64,000 bases of DNA, taken from assembly GCA_032464575.1 (NCBI GenBank), contig JAWDKM010000002.1, positions 639,563 through 703,562 on the forward strand, in the 5' to 3' direction. The position numbers and the translations under genes were made by a program. This DNA comes from Pontivivens sp032464575 (lineage in GTDB: Bacteria > Pseudomonadota > Alphaproteobacteria > Rhodobacterales > Rhodobacteraceae). Positions within the stretch are counted from its first letter, which is position 1. Every line of letters starts with the position of its first letter. Below, piece by piece: positions 54,544-63,330 of the stretch. The notes below the pieces were generated by a model, which did not search any database, was not told where the DNA came from, and saw only the letters and a program-made list of their open reading frames with translations.

Positions 54544-55211
54544 TGGTCGAGATCGAGGACCTGACCTTCTCCTACCCGTCCGGCGGCTTCGGCCTTCGGG
54601 TCCCGTCGCTCTCGCTAGAGGATGGCGAACGACTGGCAATCGTCGGGCCGAGCGGCAGCGGGAAGACGACCCTGCTGAACCTGATCGCGGGGATCCTTCG
54701 GCCCCTATCGGGGCGGATCGATATGGGCGGTACGGACGTGACCACCCTGACCGATGCGGAGCGGCGGCGGTTCAGGGCGAGCCGCATCGGGTTCGTCTTT
54801 CAGGATTTCGCGCTGCTCGACTACCTGTCCGCGCGGCAGAACATCCTTTATCCCTATCGCATCTCTCCCGGTCTCACGCTGAATGCGGCGGCGCGCTCGC
54901 GAGCGGAGGCGCTGGCGACGGCCTCGGGCATCGGGGACAAGCTGGACCGGCATCCGTCGGCCCTGAGCCAAGGGGAGCAGCAGCGGGTCGCGATCTGCCG
55001 GGCGCTGGTCACGCAGCCGAAGCTCGTCCTGTCCGACGAGGCGACGGGCAACCTCGACCCCGAAAGCAAGGCGCGCATCCTCGACCTGCTCTTCGAACGG
55101 GCGGAGGCGGCGGGCGCGTCGGTGCTGGCCGTCACGCACGACCACGAGCTTCTGCCACGCTTCGACCGCGTGCTGGATTTCAACGAGTTTCGCGAGGGTG
55201 CGGTGGCGTGA
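54543..55211 (+). CDS. ABC ATPase, LolD/MacB-like type
   Basis: This 222-residue ATPase has Walker A (GPSGSGKTTLLNLIAGI), signature LSQGEQQRVAICRAL and Walker B LVLSDEATGNLDPE. It is the short type that works with FtsX-fold permeases such as LolCDE and MacB. Such systems are typically exporters or lipoprotein extractors, but the neighbours here are metal-binding. It overlaps the permease start by four bases (GTGA). Confidence 0.9.
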   Translation: MVEIEDLTFSYPSGGFGLRVPSLSLEDGERLAIVGPSGSGKTTLLNLIAGILRPLSGRIDMGGTDVTTLTDAERRRFRASRIGFVFQDFALLDYLSARQNILYPYRISPGLTLNAAARSRAEALATASGIGDKLDRHPSALSQGEQQRVAICRALVTQPKLVLSDEATGNLDPESKARILDLLFERAEAAGASVLAVTHDHELLPRFDRVLDFNEFREGAVA

Positions 55212-56377
55212 ACGCTCTCTATCTCGCGTTCGCCTATCTGCGCTACAACTGGGTGCGCAGCCTCGTGATGGTGCTCGTCGCGGCGCTGATCCTGTTCGTG
55301 CCGGTCGCCACGCAGATCCTGCTGTCAACGAGCGAGCGCACGCTGACCGCACGCGCCGACGCCACGCCGCTGGTCCTCGGCAGCCGCGGGTCGGCGCTCG
55401 ATCTGACGATGGCGGCCCTCTACTTTTCGGAGGAAAGCCCCGAACCGGTGGAGATGCGCGAGGTCGAGGCGGTGTGGGACAGCGGGCTCGCGACACCGAT
55501 CCCGGTGCACACGGCGTTCTCCTCCGGGGGCTTCCGGATCGTGGGCACGACGCTCGACTATTTCGACTTCCGGGCGCTGGAGATTGCGGACGGCCGCGGG
55601 CTGGCGGTCCTCGGCGAGGCCGTCGTCGGCGCCAATGCGGCGGCGGCCCTGGGGAAGGGGACGGGCGACGCGCTGGTCTCCTCCCCCCAGAATCTCTTCG
55701 ACCTCGATGGCGTCTATCCGCTGGAGATGCCGATCGTAGGGGTTCTCGCCCCGACCAACACCGCCGATGACGATGCCATCTTCGTGGACATCAAGACGTC
55801 CTGGGTGATCCAGGGCATCGGGCATGGGCACGAGAATGTGGTGACGGCCTCGGACGTCGAAGCGGGGCTGGACGTGACGGCGAACGCGGCCGTGGTCGAG
55901 TACCAGCGGATCACGGCCGAAAACCTCGACAGCTTCCACTTCCACGGGGCGGAGGCGGATTTTCCCGCGACCGCCGTGATCGTCGTGCCGAACGACACGC
56001 GCGCCGGTACGATCCTGCGCGGGCGCTACCTCGATCCGGAGACGCGCACCCAGTTGTTCGAGCCCGCCGGTGTGGTTCAGGGGCTCGTCGACCGGATCTT
56101 CCGCATCAAGGCGCTGCTGGATGTCGTGACCGCGATCATCGCCGTCGCAGCCCTCGCGGCCGTCGGCCTTGCGGTGTTCCTCAGCTACCGGCTGCGTGCG
56201 GGCGAGATCGCGACGGCGGTCAAGCTCGGCGCGCGGCGCGGAATGGTACTGAGGCTCTTGGCAGCCGAGACCGTCACATTACTATTTCTGTCAGGAGTTA
56301 TTGCGACGTTGGGCGCTGCCGTCGTCGCTCGGAACGCCGAGGCGTGGGTGGGATGGCTTCTCGCGCTCGGGACGTAA
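55208..56377 (+). CDS. FtsX-like ABC permease with His-rich periplasmic region
   Basis: This 389-residue permease of the FtsX/MacB fold has an N-terminal helix (VRSLVMVLVAALILFVPVAT), a long periplasmic domain (about residues 40-290), and three C-terminal helices ending GWLLALGT. The periplasmic part contains two His patches, GIGHGHENVVTAS and LDSFHFHGAEADF, which is suggestive of metal handling. The GTG start overlaps the ATPase stop. It partners the LolD-type ATPase. Direction of transport cannot be told from the sequence. Confidence 0.85.
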   Translation: MNALYLAFAYLRYNWVRSLVMVLVAALILFVPVATQILLSTSERTLTARADATPLVLGSRGSALDLTMAALYFSEESPEPVEMREVEAVWDSGLATPIPVHTAFSSGGFRIVGTTLDYFDFRALEIADGRGLAVLGEAVVGANAAAALGKGTGDALVSSPQNLFDLDGVYPLEMPIVGVLAPTNTADDDAIFVDIKTSWVIQGIGHGHENVVTASDVEAGLDVTANAAVVEYQRITAENLDSFHFHGAEADFPATAVIVVPNDTRAGTILRGRYLDPETRTQLFEPAGVVQGLVDRIFRIKALLDVVTAIIAVAALAAVGLAVFLSYRLRAGEIATAVKLGARRGMVLRLLAAETVTLLFLSGVIATLGAAVVARNAEAWVGWLLALGT

Positions 56378-56394
56378 ATACGAGGGATGAAATC

Positions 56395-57168
56395 ATGATC
56401 GAGAAGACGTTTCTTGCGGCCCCGCTGGCCTTGATCCTTGCGGCCGGTCCGGCGGCTGCGCATTACGGCATGATCATCCCGAACGACCCGATGATCAGCC
56501 AGGGGGACGGGCGCAGCGTTACGCTCACCATGTCGTTCTCGCATCCCTTCGAGATGGACGGCATGATGCTGGAGCGTCCGGTGTCCTTCGAGGTGACGCA
56601 CGAGGGCAAGACGACCGACCTATTGGGCAGCCTGCAAGACGCCACAGTGATGGACGAGCAGGGCTATAACCTCGAATACCCGCTGGAGCGTCCGGGCACC
56701 TACATCTTCTCGATGGAGCCGCAGCCCTATTGGGAGCCGGCCGAGGACGCCTTCATCATCCACTACACCAAGACCTACGTGACCGCCTATGGTGACGACG
56801 AGGGGTGGGATACCGAGCTTGGTCTGAAGACGGAGATCGTCCCGCTCTCCAAACCCTTTGCACTCTGGGAGCACAACGTGTTCCAGGGTATCGTTAAGCT
56901 GGACGGGGAGGCTGTGCCCTATGCCGAGGTCGAGGTCGAGTTCTTCAACGACGGTGGGGCCGCGACGGTGCCCGACGAGCTGATGATCACCCAGACGGTG
57001 AAGGCGGACGAAAACGGCGTCTTCACCTATGCCCCGCCCGCGGGCGGCTGGTGGGGGTTCGCGGCACTGAACACGGCCGATTACACCCTGCCGCAGGACG
57101 GCGAGGACAAGGCGGTCGAGCTTGGCGCGGTCATCTGGGTCCACTTCGAGAACTGGACGGGCGAGTGA
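56395..57168 (+). CDS. DUF4198 family periplasmic protein
   Basis: This 257-residue exported protein has a signal peptide (about residues 1-22, ending PAAAH) and the DUF4198 fold. Visible features are AAAHYGMIIPNDPMISQGDG and SFSHPFEMDGMMLERPV, with conserved His positions. The family was once named NikM because it appears in nickel/cobalt uptake clusters. The ATG at 56395 has GAGGGA about 8 bp upstream. Its stop overlaps the next start (GTGA). It likely binds or delivers metal in the periplasm. Confidence 0.85.
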   Translation: MIEKTFLAAPLALILAAGPAAAHYGMIIPNDPMISQGDGRSVTLTMSFSHPFEMDGMMLERPVSFEVTHEGKTTDLLGSLQDATVMDEQGYNLEYPLERPGTYIFSMEPQPYWEPAEDAFIIHYTKTYVTAYGDDEGWDTELGLKTEIVPLSKPFALWEHNVFQGIVKLDGEAVPYAEVEVEFFNDGGAATVPDELMITQTVKADENGVFTYAPPAGGWWGFAALNTADYTLPQDGEDKAVELGAVIWVHFENWTGE

Positions 57169-57503
57169 CCCGTCTGCGTGCCCTGATTGTCTCCCTCGCG
57201 CTGATCGCACCGGCCAGCGCCGGTGCGCATCAGCTCAACGTCTTCGCCTCCGTCGATTGCGAGGCGGTGCTGGTGGAGGCCAAGTTTTCCAACGGCCGGG
57301 CACCGGTGGAGGGCGAGGTGCGGGTGCTCGACGGGGAAAACACGCTTCTGACCACGCTCGCGCTGGAGGCGGACGGCACGCGCCGGGTGCCGCTCGACGG
57401 CCTCGATCACTCGGGCGGCCTCGTCATCGAGGTCGATACCGGGAGCCACGATGACTACTGGATCCTAACGCCGGAAGACATCGCGCGGCATTGCGGGAGT
57501 TGA
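57165..57503 (+). CDS. NikL-like small exported protein
   Basis: This 112-residue protein has a GTG start, a signal peptide (about residues 1-20) and a mature start AHQLNVFASVDCEAVLVEAK, which resembles NikL-type proteins (A-H-x-L-N-V-F-A at the N terminus) of nickel/cobalt uptake. One cysteine lies in the N-terminal region and one near the end (ARHCGS). The amino-terminal His and Cys could bind metal. It overlaps both neighbours. The function is inferred from similarity of the first 20 residues and context. Confidence 0.75.
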   Translation: MTRLRALIVSLALIAPASAGAHQLNVFASVDCEAVLVEAKFSNGRAPVEGEVRVLDGENTLLTTLALEADGTRRVPLDGLDHSGGLVIEVDTGSHDDYWILTPEDIARHCGS

Positions 57504-58402
57504 TGATGGTACGCTCGATGATGCTCGCTGCGGTTCTGGCCCTCGCTGCGGCGGCGGCCACGGCGCAGGACACACCGCGGATCGTCGCGGTGAACTATCC
57601 GCTGCAATACATGGCGGAGCGTCTGCTGGGCGACGAGGCCGAGGTGGTCTTCCCGGTGCCCGAGGGCGTCGATCCGTCGTTCTGGCGGCCCACCGTCGCG
57701 GATATCAGCGCGGTGCAATCGGCGGACCTGATCCTGCTCAACGGCGCCGGTTTTGCGACGTGGACGTCTAGGGTGTCGCTGCCGCGCTCCAGACTGGTGG
57801 ACACGTCGCGCGGCATCGAAGACCGTCTGATCGCGACCGAGACGATCACGCACAGCCACGGCGACGGCGGCGAGCATTCGCACGAGGGCATTGCCTCCTA
57901 CACCTGGCTCGACCCGATGATGGCTATGGCGCAAGCCGAGGCGATTGCGGAGGCACTTACATCACGCGGCGTCGGCGATGCGGCGGACATCGATGCACGG
58001 CTGGCCACGCTTACGAGTGACCTCCAAACACTGGATGCCACGGCAAGGGCCGCGCTGGACGGGGTCGCGGACACCGTCGTCGTCGCGACGCACCCCCGCT
58101 ATCAGTATCTCGCCCGGGCCTACGGTCTGACGATCCTGTCGCTCGAATGGGAGGCGGGCGCGATGCCGGGCGACGCGGAACTGGCCAACCTGAGTGCTCT
58201 CGTGGCCGAGAACGACACCGACGTCCTGATCTGGGAAGCCGAGCCACCAGCCGAGGCGCGCGCCGCCGTCGCGGAACTCGGATTGCAGGACACGGTCTTC
58301 CCGCCACTGGCGACGCCGAGCGCAGACATGACGTTCCTCGATGCATTCAGGACGGCGGTCGAGCAGATGGCCGATGCAGCGGCGCGAGCCGAAAGTGGTT
58401 AG
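57503..58402 (+). CDS. Periplasmic metal-binding protein, ZnuA family
   Basis: This 299-residue protein has a signal peptide (about residues 1-22) and the cluster A-I metal-binding fold, opening RIVAVNYPLQYMAERLLGDE. A His-rich loop, THSHGDGGEHSHEG, lies near residue 118, and a conserved His lies in VVVATHPRYQYLARAYGL. These features suit zinc or manganese, with the His loop favouring zinc. No ZnuB or ZnuC follows; the permease and ATPase of this operon are FtsX/LolD type. The ATG at 57503 overlaps the previous stop. Confidence 0.88.
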   Translation: MMVRSMMLAAVLALAAAAATAQDTPRIVAVNYPLQYMAERLLGDEAEVVFPVPEGVDPSFWRPTVADISAVQSADLILLNGAGFATWTSRVSLPRSRLVDTSRGIEDRLIATETITHSHGDGGEHSHEGIASYTWLDPMMAMAQAEAIAEALTSRGVGDAADIDARLATLTSDLQTLDATARAALDGVADTVVVATHPRYQYLARAYGLTILSLEWEAGAMPGDAELANLSALVAENDTDVLIWEAEPPAEARAAVAELGLQDTVFPPLATPSADMTFLDAFRTAVEQMADAAARAESG

Positions 58403-58657
58403 CGTTCTTCCGAAAGTGGTTTTCTGCGATAGGACACCGCGGCGTCCGGCGTCATGAGCGCCGCATAGCGGGCGTCCAACTTCAATCAGCCACCTTATAC
58501 CCGGAAGCCCTTCACCCCAAGCGAACGGCGGCCTCCAACGACCGTACAGCGACAGTTCAGCCGCTCCAGCACCGGCGATGCGCACCGCTCCAGACATCCG
58601 ACATGCTCCTGTGGAGCAGGACATCCGTGTCGCGAGATCAGCGCGAGGGGCCGGCCG

Positions 58658-59065
58658 CTACGATACCGGCTCTCGTGCCTCCGCGATGGTCATGGTTGCG
58701 AGTTGGGCGACGAGCGCGGCCTCGGCCGCGTCCATGACGGCGGCCATGCGATGCTCCAGGGCGTGCTCGACGGCGCAGCGCGGCGCGGCCTCCTCCGCCT
58801 CGGGCGCGAGGCGCTCGTCGAGGGCGAGGTAGACATCGGCCAGGGTGATCGCCTCGGGCGGGCGGGCCAGCCGCCAGCCGCCCGCATGGCCTTTCTCGGC
58901 CACGAGGAGACCGGCCGTGCGGAGGCGCCCGAGCACGCGTTTCACAACCACCGGGTTGGTGCCGGCATGGGCGGCGATCTCGGCGGAGGTGCGCATGCGG
59001 TCCGGGTCCCCGGCCATGTGGCCGAGGCTGTGCAGTGCGAGGGACAGTCGGCTGTTGCGCTTCAT
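58658..59065 (-). CDS. Rrf2-family regulator B (paralogue of regulator A)
   Basis: This 135-residue Rrf2-type winged HTH protein starts MKRNSRLSLALHSLGHMAG and carries TNPVVVKRVLGRLRTAGLL and EKGHAGGWRLAR, nearly the same as regulator A. It also has a single cysteine at the matching place (PRCAVEHALEH), without the Fe-S triple cysteine. It ends close to the ZnuA-like gene and is divergent from the G3E GTPase gene. The promoter carries the double GTAAC operator at 59088-59130. It probably responds to metal or redox state. Confidence 0.9.
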   Translation of the reverse strand: MKRNSRLSLALHSLGHMAGDPDRMRTSAEIAAHAGTNPVVVKRVLGRLRTAGLLVAEKGHAGGWRLARPPEAITLADVYLALDERLAPEAEEAAPRCAVEHALEHRMAAVMDAAEAALVAQLATMTIAEAREPVS

Positions 59066-59087
59066 TCGGCAGTCTCCTTGCAGTCAG

Positions 59088-59130
59088 GTAACCGGAGCAG
59101 TTGCCATTATCCAGTAACTCGCGTAGTTAC
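59088..59130. promoter_or_regulatory. Double Rrf2-type operator B
   Basis: GTAAC-N7-GTTGC at 59088-59104 and GTAAC-N7-GTTAC at 59114-59130 lie 9 bp apart (CATTATCCA). The outer ends also form TCAGGTAAC (59084-59092) and GTTACCTGA (59126-59134), a perfect inverted repeat. It sits between regulator B and the GTPase gene. The arrangement matches operator A in half-site spacing, gap and the TCCA before the second dyad. Confidence 0.7.
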
Positions 59131-59209
59131 CTGAGTCGGACCGGGGCAGGGTCCCGTGCAGACTGCCCTTCAGTCCGACCTGTCGCTTCGACATCGCGGA
59201 GACCGCCAC

Positions 59210-60421
59210 ATGACCGACCCCCGCCTTCCTGTCACCGTCCTGTCCGGCTTCCTGGGGGCCGGCAAGACGACGCTGCTGAACCGAGTGCTGAACAACCGCG
59301 AGGGCCGCCGCGTCGCAGTGATCGTCAACGACATGTCGGAGGTGAACATCGACGCCGACCTCGTGCGCGCGGGGTCAGAACTCTCCCGCACCGACGAGAC
59401 GCTGGTCGAGATGTCGAACGGCTGCATCTGCTGCACACTGCGCGACGACCTGCTGGTGGAGGTGCGCAAGCTCGCGGCGGAGGGGCGGTTCGACTACCTG
59501 CTGATCGAGTCCACGGGCATCTCCGAGCCGTTGCCCGTGGCCGCCACCTTCGACTTCCGCGATGAGCAGGGCGACAGCCTGTCGGACGTCGCCCGCCTCG
59601 ACACGATGGTCACGGTCGTCGACGCGGTGAACCTGCTGGGCGACTACTCCAGCCACGACTTCCTGCACGACCGCGGCGAGACGTTGGGCGAGGGTGACGA
59701 GCGCACGCTGGTCCATCTGCTCACCGACCAGATCGAGTTCGCCGACGTGGTGGTGCTCAACAAGGTCTCCGACGCGGGACCGGGAAAGGTGGATGCGGCG
59801 CGCAAGATCATTCGCTCCCTGAACGCCGACGCCCGGATCGTGGAGACCGACCACTCCGCGGCCCCGGTGGACGCGATCATGGGTACGGGGCTCTTCGACT
59901 TCCAGCGCGCCCACGAGCATCCGATGTGGGCCAAGGAGCTCTACGGGTTCAGGGACCATGTGCCCGAGACGGAGGAATACGGCGTCGCCTCCTACGTCTA
60001 CCGCGCGCGACAGCCCTTCATCCCCGAGCGGATCATCGAGGTGCTCAACGGCGAGATGCCCGGCGTGATCCGGGCCAAGGGGCATTTCTGGATCGCGACA
60101 CGCCCCGACTGGGTGGCGGAGTTTTCGCTCGCCGGCGCGCTTTCCTCCGTCGCGCCGCTGGGCCAGTGGTGGGCGACCGTCCCGGACGCGCGGCGGCCGA
60201 CCGACGAACGCGCCCGCGCTTATATGGACGCCCACTGGCAGGAGCCGTGGGGCGATCGACGGCAGGAGATCGTGTTCATCGGGTCGGGCATCGACTGGCC
60301 AGCGCTGAAGGCCCGGCTCGACGCCTGTCTTCTGCCCGCCGTCGCCGCCGCTGGCCCGGCCGACCTGCCCGACCTCCCCGATCCGTTCCCCGCCTGGCGG
60401 CGGGCGGAGGCCGTTGCGTGA
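59210..60421 (+). CDS. COG0523 G3E GTPase, zinc/cobalt metallochaperone type
   Basis: This 403-residue GTPase has the P-loop (VTVLSGFLGAGKTTLLNRVL), the metal-binding motif GCICCT (SNGCICCTLRDDLL), and VVLNKVSDAG for guanine binding. A C-terminal CobW-type domain contains FWIATRPDWVAEF. The family inserts or allocates zinc, cobalt or nickel; several members (ZigA, ZagA) act in zinc starvation. The ATG at 59210 has GGAG about 8 bp upstream. The stop overlaps the DUF6525 start (GTGA). It is divergent from regulator B, which probably controls it. Confidence 0.9.
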   Translation: MTDPRLPVTVLSGFLGAGKTTLLNRVLNNREGRRVAVIVNDMSEVNIDADLVRAGSELSRTDETLVEMSNGCICCTLRDDLLVEVRKLAAEGRFDYLLIESTGISEPLPVAATFDFRDEQGDSLSDVARLDTMVTVVDAVNLLGDYSSHDFLHDRGETLGEGDERTLVHLLTDQIEFADVVVLNKVSDAGPGKVDAARKIIRSLNADARIVETDHSAAPVDAIMGTGLFDFQRAHEHPMWAKELYGFRDHVPETEEYGVASYVYRARQPFIPERIIEVLNGEMPGVIRAKGHFWIATRPDWVAEFSLAGALSSVAPLGQWWATVPDARRPTDERARAYMDAHWQEPWGDRRQEIVFIGSGIDWPALKARLDACLLPAVAAAGPADLPDLPDPFPAWRRAEAVA

Positions 60422-60705
60422 GGGGCAATCTCGGCGCCACGAGCCTGCGGCGACGGTCGCGCCGGGGCAATCCGATGCAAACCTACGACACGCTGCCGCC
60501 CGAACTGCGCCGCTGGATGGCGCAGGCCGCGCTCCCATGGTCGCCCCGCTCCTGCGGGCGGATGTGGGAGAGGGCTGCGCGTGCGGGACTGGCCGTCGAT
60601 GCGCGTCTCGCTGCCCTAGATGCAGCCGAACGGCGCACCCTCGCGCGGGACCGAACCGTCGCCGCCGCGCTCCGACCAACACCGGCTTGGGACGCGACGC
60701 TCTGA
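60418..60705 (+). CDS. DUF6525 family protein
   Basis: This 95-residue protein of unknown function is found mainly in Rhodobacterales. The start reads VRGNLGATSLRRRSRRGNPM, then TLPPELRRWMAQAALPWSPR, which fits the family pattern. It has no signal peptide and is basic. The GTG start overlaps the stop of the GTPase gene. The operon link suggests it is expressed with the metallochaperone, but any role in metal use is only inferred. Confidence 0.85.
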   Translation: MRGNLGATSLRRRSRRGNPMQTYDTLPPELRRWMAQAALPWSPRSCGRMWERAARAGLAVDARLAALDAAERRTLARDRTVAAALRPTPAWDATL

Positions 60706-61080
60706 CAGGGTAGGCCGCGTCATCCGAAGAGCCTCCAAGATCGGCCAGCCCTACCCGCCCTCGCCATCGACGCGTTGCACACGCATGTCCGGCCGCGTCT
60801 TCTCGCCAGGAGCGTTGTCGCAGATCGGGACCGTTTCGGGGAACAGGTAACCGCCGCGATCAAGATCTCGGCCGTGAAGGCCTGCAACTTCGATGAGAGG
60901 AACGGTCGCGCGGTTGGCTCCATCGACCGAGATCTCCATCGCGAACGACGTCGCATCGAAAGTGCGTTACAAGCGGTTCCGCGAATTCGCCACCAGCTGC
61001 CCGCAGGCACCGGTATGCGTCCGCGCCGCGCTTCACTTCGCATCCGGAAGACCGCGGATCAGGCACAACGGGCCCAGGAA
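60706..61080. other. Gene-poor gap before asnB
   Basis: About 375 bp with no convincing gene. A minus-strand frame around 60751-60939 (starting MEISVDGANRATVPLIEVAG) looks somewhat protein-like and may be a remnant joined to the frame at 60860-61111 by a frameshift, but I cannot name it. Confidence 0.45.
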
Positions 61081-62625
61081 CTAGCCGATCGCCACCCGGT
61101 CCGCGGCCCAAGCGCCGGCATTGGCGAGGATGCGGTCAGGCGTCTCGTAGGCGGCGCGTAGCTGCGCGTCGTAGTACGCGCCTTCGCTCGTCCGGGTGAT
61201 CGGCGTTCCGGCGCCGGCCAGGCGCAACGCCTCCTGCAGGGCGTCCACCATGCCGGACCCCTCGTCGAACTGCGCCTTCTTCCGCCACACCAGGTCATGC
61301 GGCAGCAGATCCGCGCAGGTCTTGCGCAGGATCCATTTCTCCGTCGTCCCGCCAGTGGATTCGGCCGCCTCCGGATCGGTGCGCCGCAGCTTCAGCGTCG
61401 CTGGGACCGACTGCGCGAAATCGATCAGGTCGCGGTCGAGGAAGGGCGTCCGCGCCTCCAGGCTCTCGGCCATCGTGATGCGGTCCACCCGCTGCAGGTT
61501 GATGTTGTGCATCGTCCCCAGGCTGCGCGTCAGTTCATCTGCCAAACTGCGCGGATCGTCCACGTAGGCATGATGATATTCGTAGCCGGCGAAGAGCTCA
61601 TCCGCCCCCTCGCCGGTCAGCACCGCCTTGACGTGTGCGCGGGCCAGCACAGCGGCAAAGTGCGTGGGCACGGCCGAGCGCACGAGGTCCACGTCCGCCG
61701 ATTCCAGATGGTAGATCACACGGGGCAGAGCGTCGGCGATGTCCTGCGGGGTGAAGACATGCTCGTGGTGATCCGAGCCGATGTGGTCCGCCACCCGGCG
61801 CGCGGCCTTGAGGTCAGGCGAGCCCTCGGTGCCGACAGCGAAGGTCTTGAGCGGCGACAGCCCCCGACGGGCGCGCACCTTCGCCGCCATCGCCGCGATG
61901 ATCGAGCTGTCGAGCCCGCCCGACAAGAACGAGCCGACCTCCACGTCGGCGACCATCCACTTCGCGACCGCCTCCTCCAGCACCAGGCGCAGCTCCGACC
62001 AGATTGCGCGCTCCGAGAACCCGGGCTCCAGCTCGGCGTTGCCCGCGGGGGTGCGGTACCACGTGCGCAACCCGTCGCGGCTGTCATAGAGCGCGCCGGG
62101 GGCGATGGCCTCGACCGTGACGTCCGTCAGACCTACCCCGTCGAAGGCCTTGAGTTCGGAGGCAAAGGCCACGCCCTCGGACCCCTCCGCCTGCCGGATG
62201 CGCGCCATGTAGAGCGGCTTGATGCCCAGGGGGTCGCGCGCGGCGATGATCCGGTCCCTGGTGGCCAGCACGAAGGCGAACATCCCGTCGAGCCGCGACA
62301 CCCACCGCGCGCGGCCCTCCCGATAGAGATGCAGCACCGTCTCGCTGTCGGACGCGGTCTCGAAGGCGCTCTCGCCCAAGATCGCGCGCAGGTCGGCGTG
62401 GTTGTATATCTCGCCGTTGACGACCAGCGTGTCGCCGCCGTCGTAAATCGGCTGCGCGCCGTCCTCGGTGCCGATGATCGACAACCGGCAATGCGCCATC
62501 ACGATCGGTGTGCCGCCGGGGCGCAGGACCTGCGTCGCGTCCGGCCCGCGATGGGCGATCTTTTCGATCATTCGGGAGGCCAGGGCCTCGTCACCGACGC
62601 GCCACAGAACCACGAAACCGCACAT
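61081..62625 (-). CDS. asnB: Asparagine synthase, glutamine-hydrolysing
   Basis: This 514-residue enzyme has an N-terminal class II glutaminase with catalytic Cys2 (MCGFVVLWRV) and motifs KIAHRGPDATQVLRPG and VVNGEIYNHADLRAILG. The C-terminal synthetase has the ATP pyrophosphate loop GSFLSGGLDSSIIAAM and LTGEGADELFAGYEYHH. It makes asparagine from aspartate using glutamine. It may instead act on another carboxylate, but the motifs fit AsnB well. Slightly shorter than E. coli AsnB. Confidence 0.92.
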   Translation of the reverse strand: MCGFVVLWRVGDEALASRMIEKIAHRGPDATQVLRPGGTPIVMAHCRLSIIGTEDGAQPIYDGGDTLVVNGEIYNHADLRAILGESAFETASDSETVLHLYREGRARWVSRLDGMFAFVLATRDRIIAARDPLGIKPLYMARIRQAEGSEGVAFASELKAFDGVGLTDVTVEAIAPGALYDSRDGLRTWYRTPAGNAELEPGFSERAIWSELRLVLEEAVAKWMVADVEVGSFLSGGLDSSIIAAMAAKVRARRGLSPLKTFAVGTEGSPDLKAARRVADHIGSDHHEHVFTPQDIADALPRVIYHLESADVDLVRSAVPTHFAAVLARAHVKAVLTGEGADELFAGYEYHHAYVDDPRSLADELTRSLGTMHNINLQRVDRITMAESLEARTPFLDRDLIDFAQSVPATLKLRRTDPEAAESTGGTTEKWILRKTCADLLPHDLVWRKKAQFDEGSGMVDALQEALRLAGAGTPITRTSEGAYYDAQLRAAYETPDRILANAGAWAADRVAIG

Positions 62626-62810
62626 GATCGTTCCTCCTCCGTCCTCGTCCCGCGCACGGCCGAATGGCGAGCAACCGGGATCCCGGGCCTTTGGCTAGAG
62701 CAGATTGCACCCGTCCCGGGAAGGGTCGTCCGCGACATATGCACGTCGCATTCAGGGGTCGGTGGCGCCGAAAGGGGGCCGGGACCCGTGCACCAGCACG
62801 TGCCGCTATC

Positions 62811-63330
62811 CTACCACTCGAAGACACGTCGGAGCGTGCCCAGGTCGCCCGCGAGGCGCTGAAGCACGGCGTCGACGTCGTCGTTCGGGATCGCGTCGTG
62901 CCCCCTGGCGATCTGTGCCATGGTCAATCCCTTGCGGATACGCCCTCCGGTCGCGTCCACACAGTCTCCCTTGCGCATCGCGTTCACGATCTTCGCCTCC
63001 AGGCTGGTATAGGGGGTGACCTTATGATGCCAGTGGATCGCATCGCGCAGGCGCCGGGGTTCAAGTCCGAGCAGTATTTTTCGTTGCAGTCCAACGCTGG
63101 CGCCGCGGAGGGGTGCAGACGCGCCAGCTCGGTCACGATCCTCAGCCCGATGTCGTGGTAGATGAAGGCGGTCTCGACCAAGGAATGGGCGTCCTCGCCG
63201 ACGCTGAGGAAGTTCATGGCGTAGGTGATGATCCGGTAAACGTGCCCGCAATAGGCGCCGTGGCCGATGACATCTCGATAGGGCTCGATCCAGCGTCGGA
63301 ACGTTCGATCAAGGCGATGTCCAAGATCGC
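62811..63330 (-). pseudogene. HD-domain phosphohydrolase-like gene, frameshifted
   Basis: The protein is spread over at least two frames. The upstream part (about 63310-63090) reads FRRWIEPYRDVIGHGAYCGH then SLVETAFIYHDIGL, with the HD motif region. The downstream part (about 63080-62811) reads LRDAIHWHHKVTPYTSLEAK, then RKGDCVDATGGRIRKGLTMA, ending in RVFEW. Joined, these resemble a common HD-domain family with YHDIGL and HWHHKVTPY. The frame break is near 63060-63090, so the gene is probably inactive unless the assembly has an error. Confidence 0.7.
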
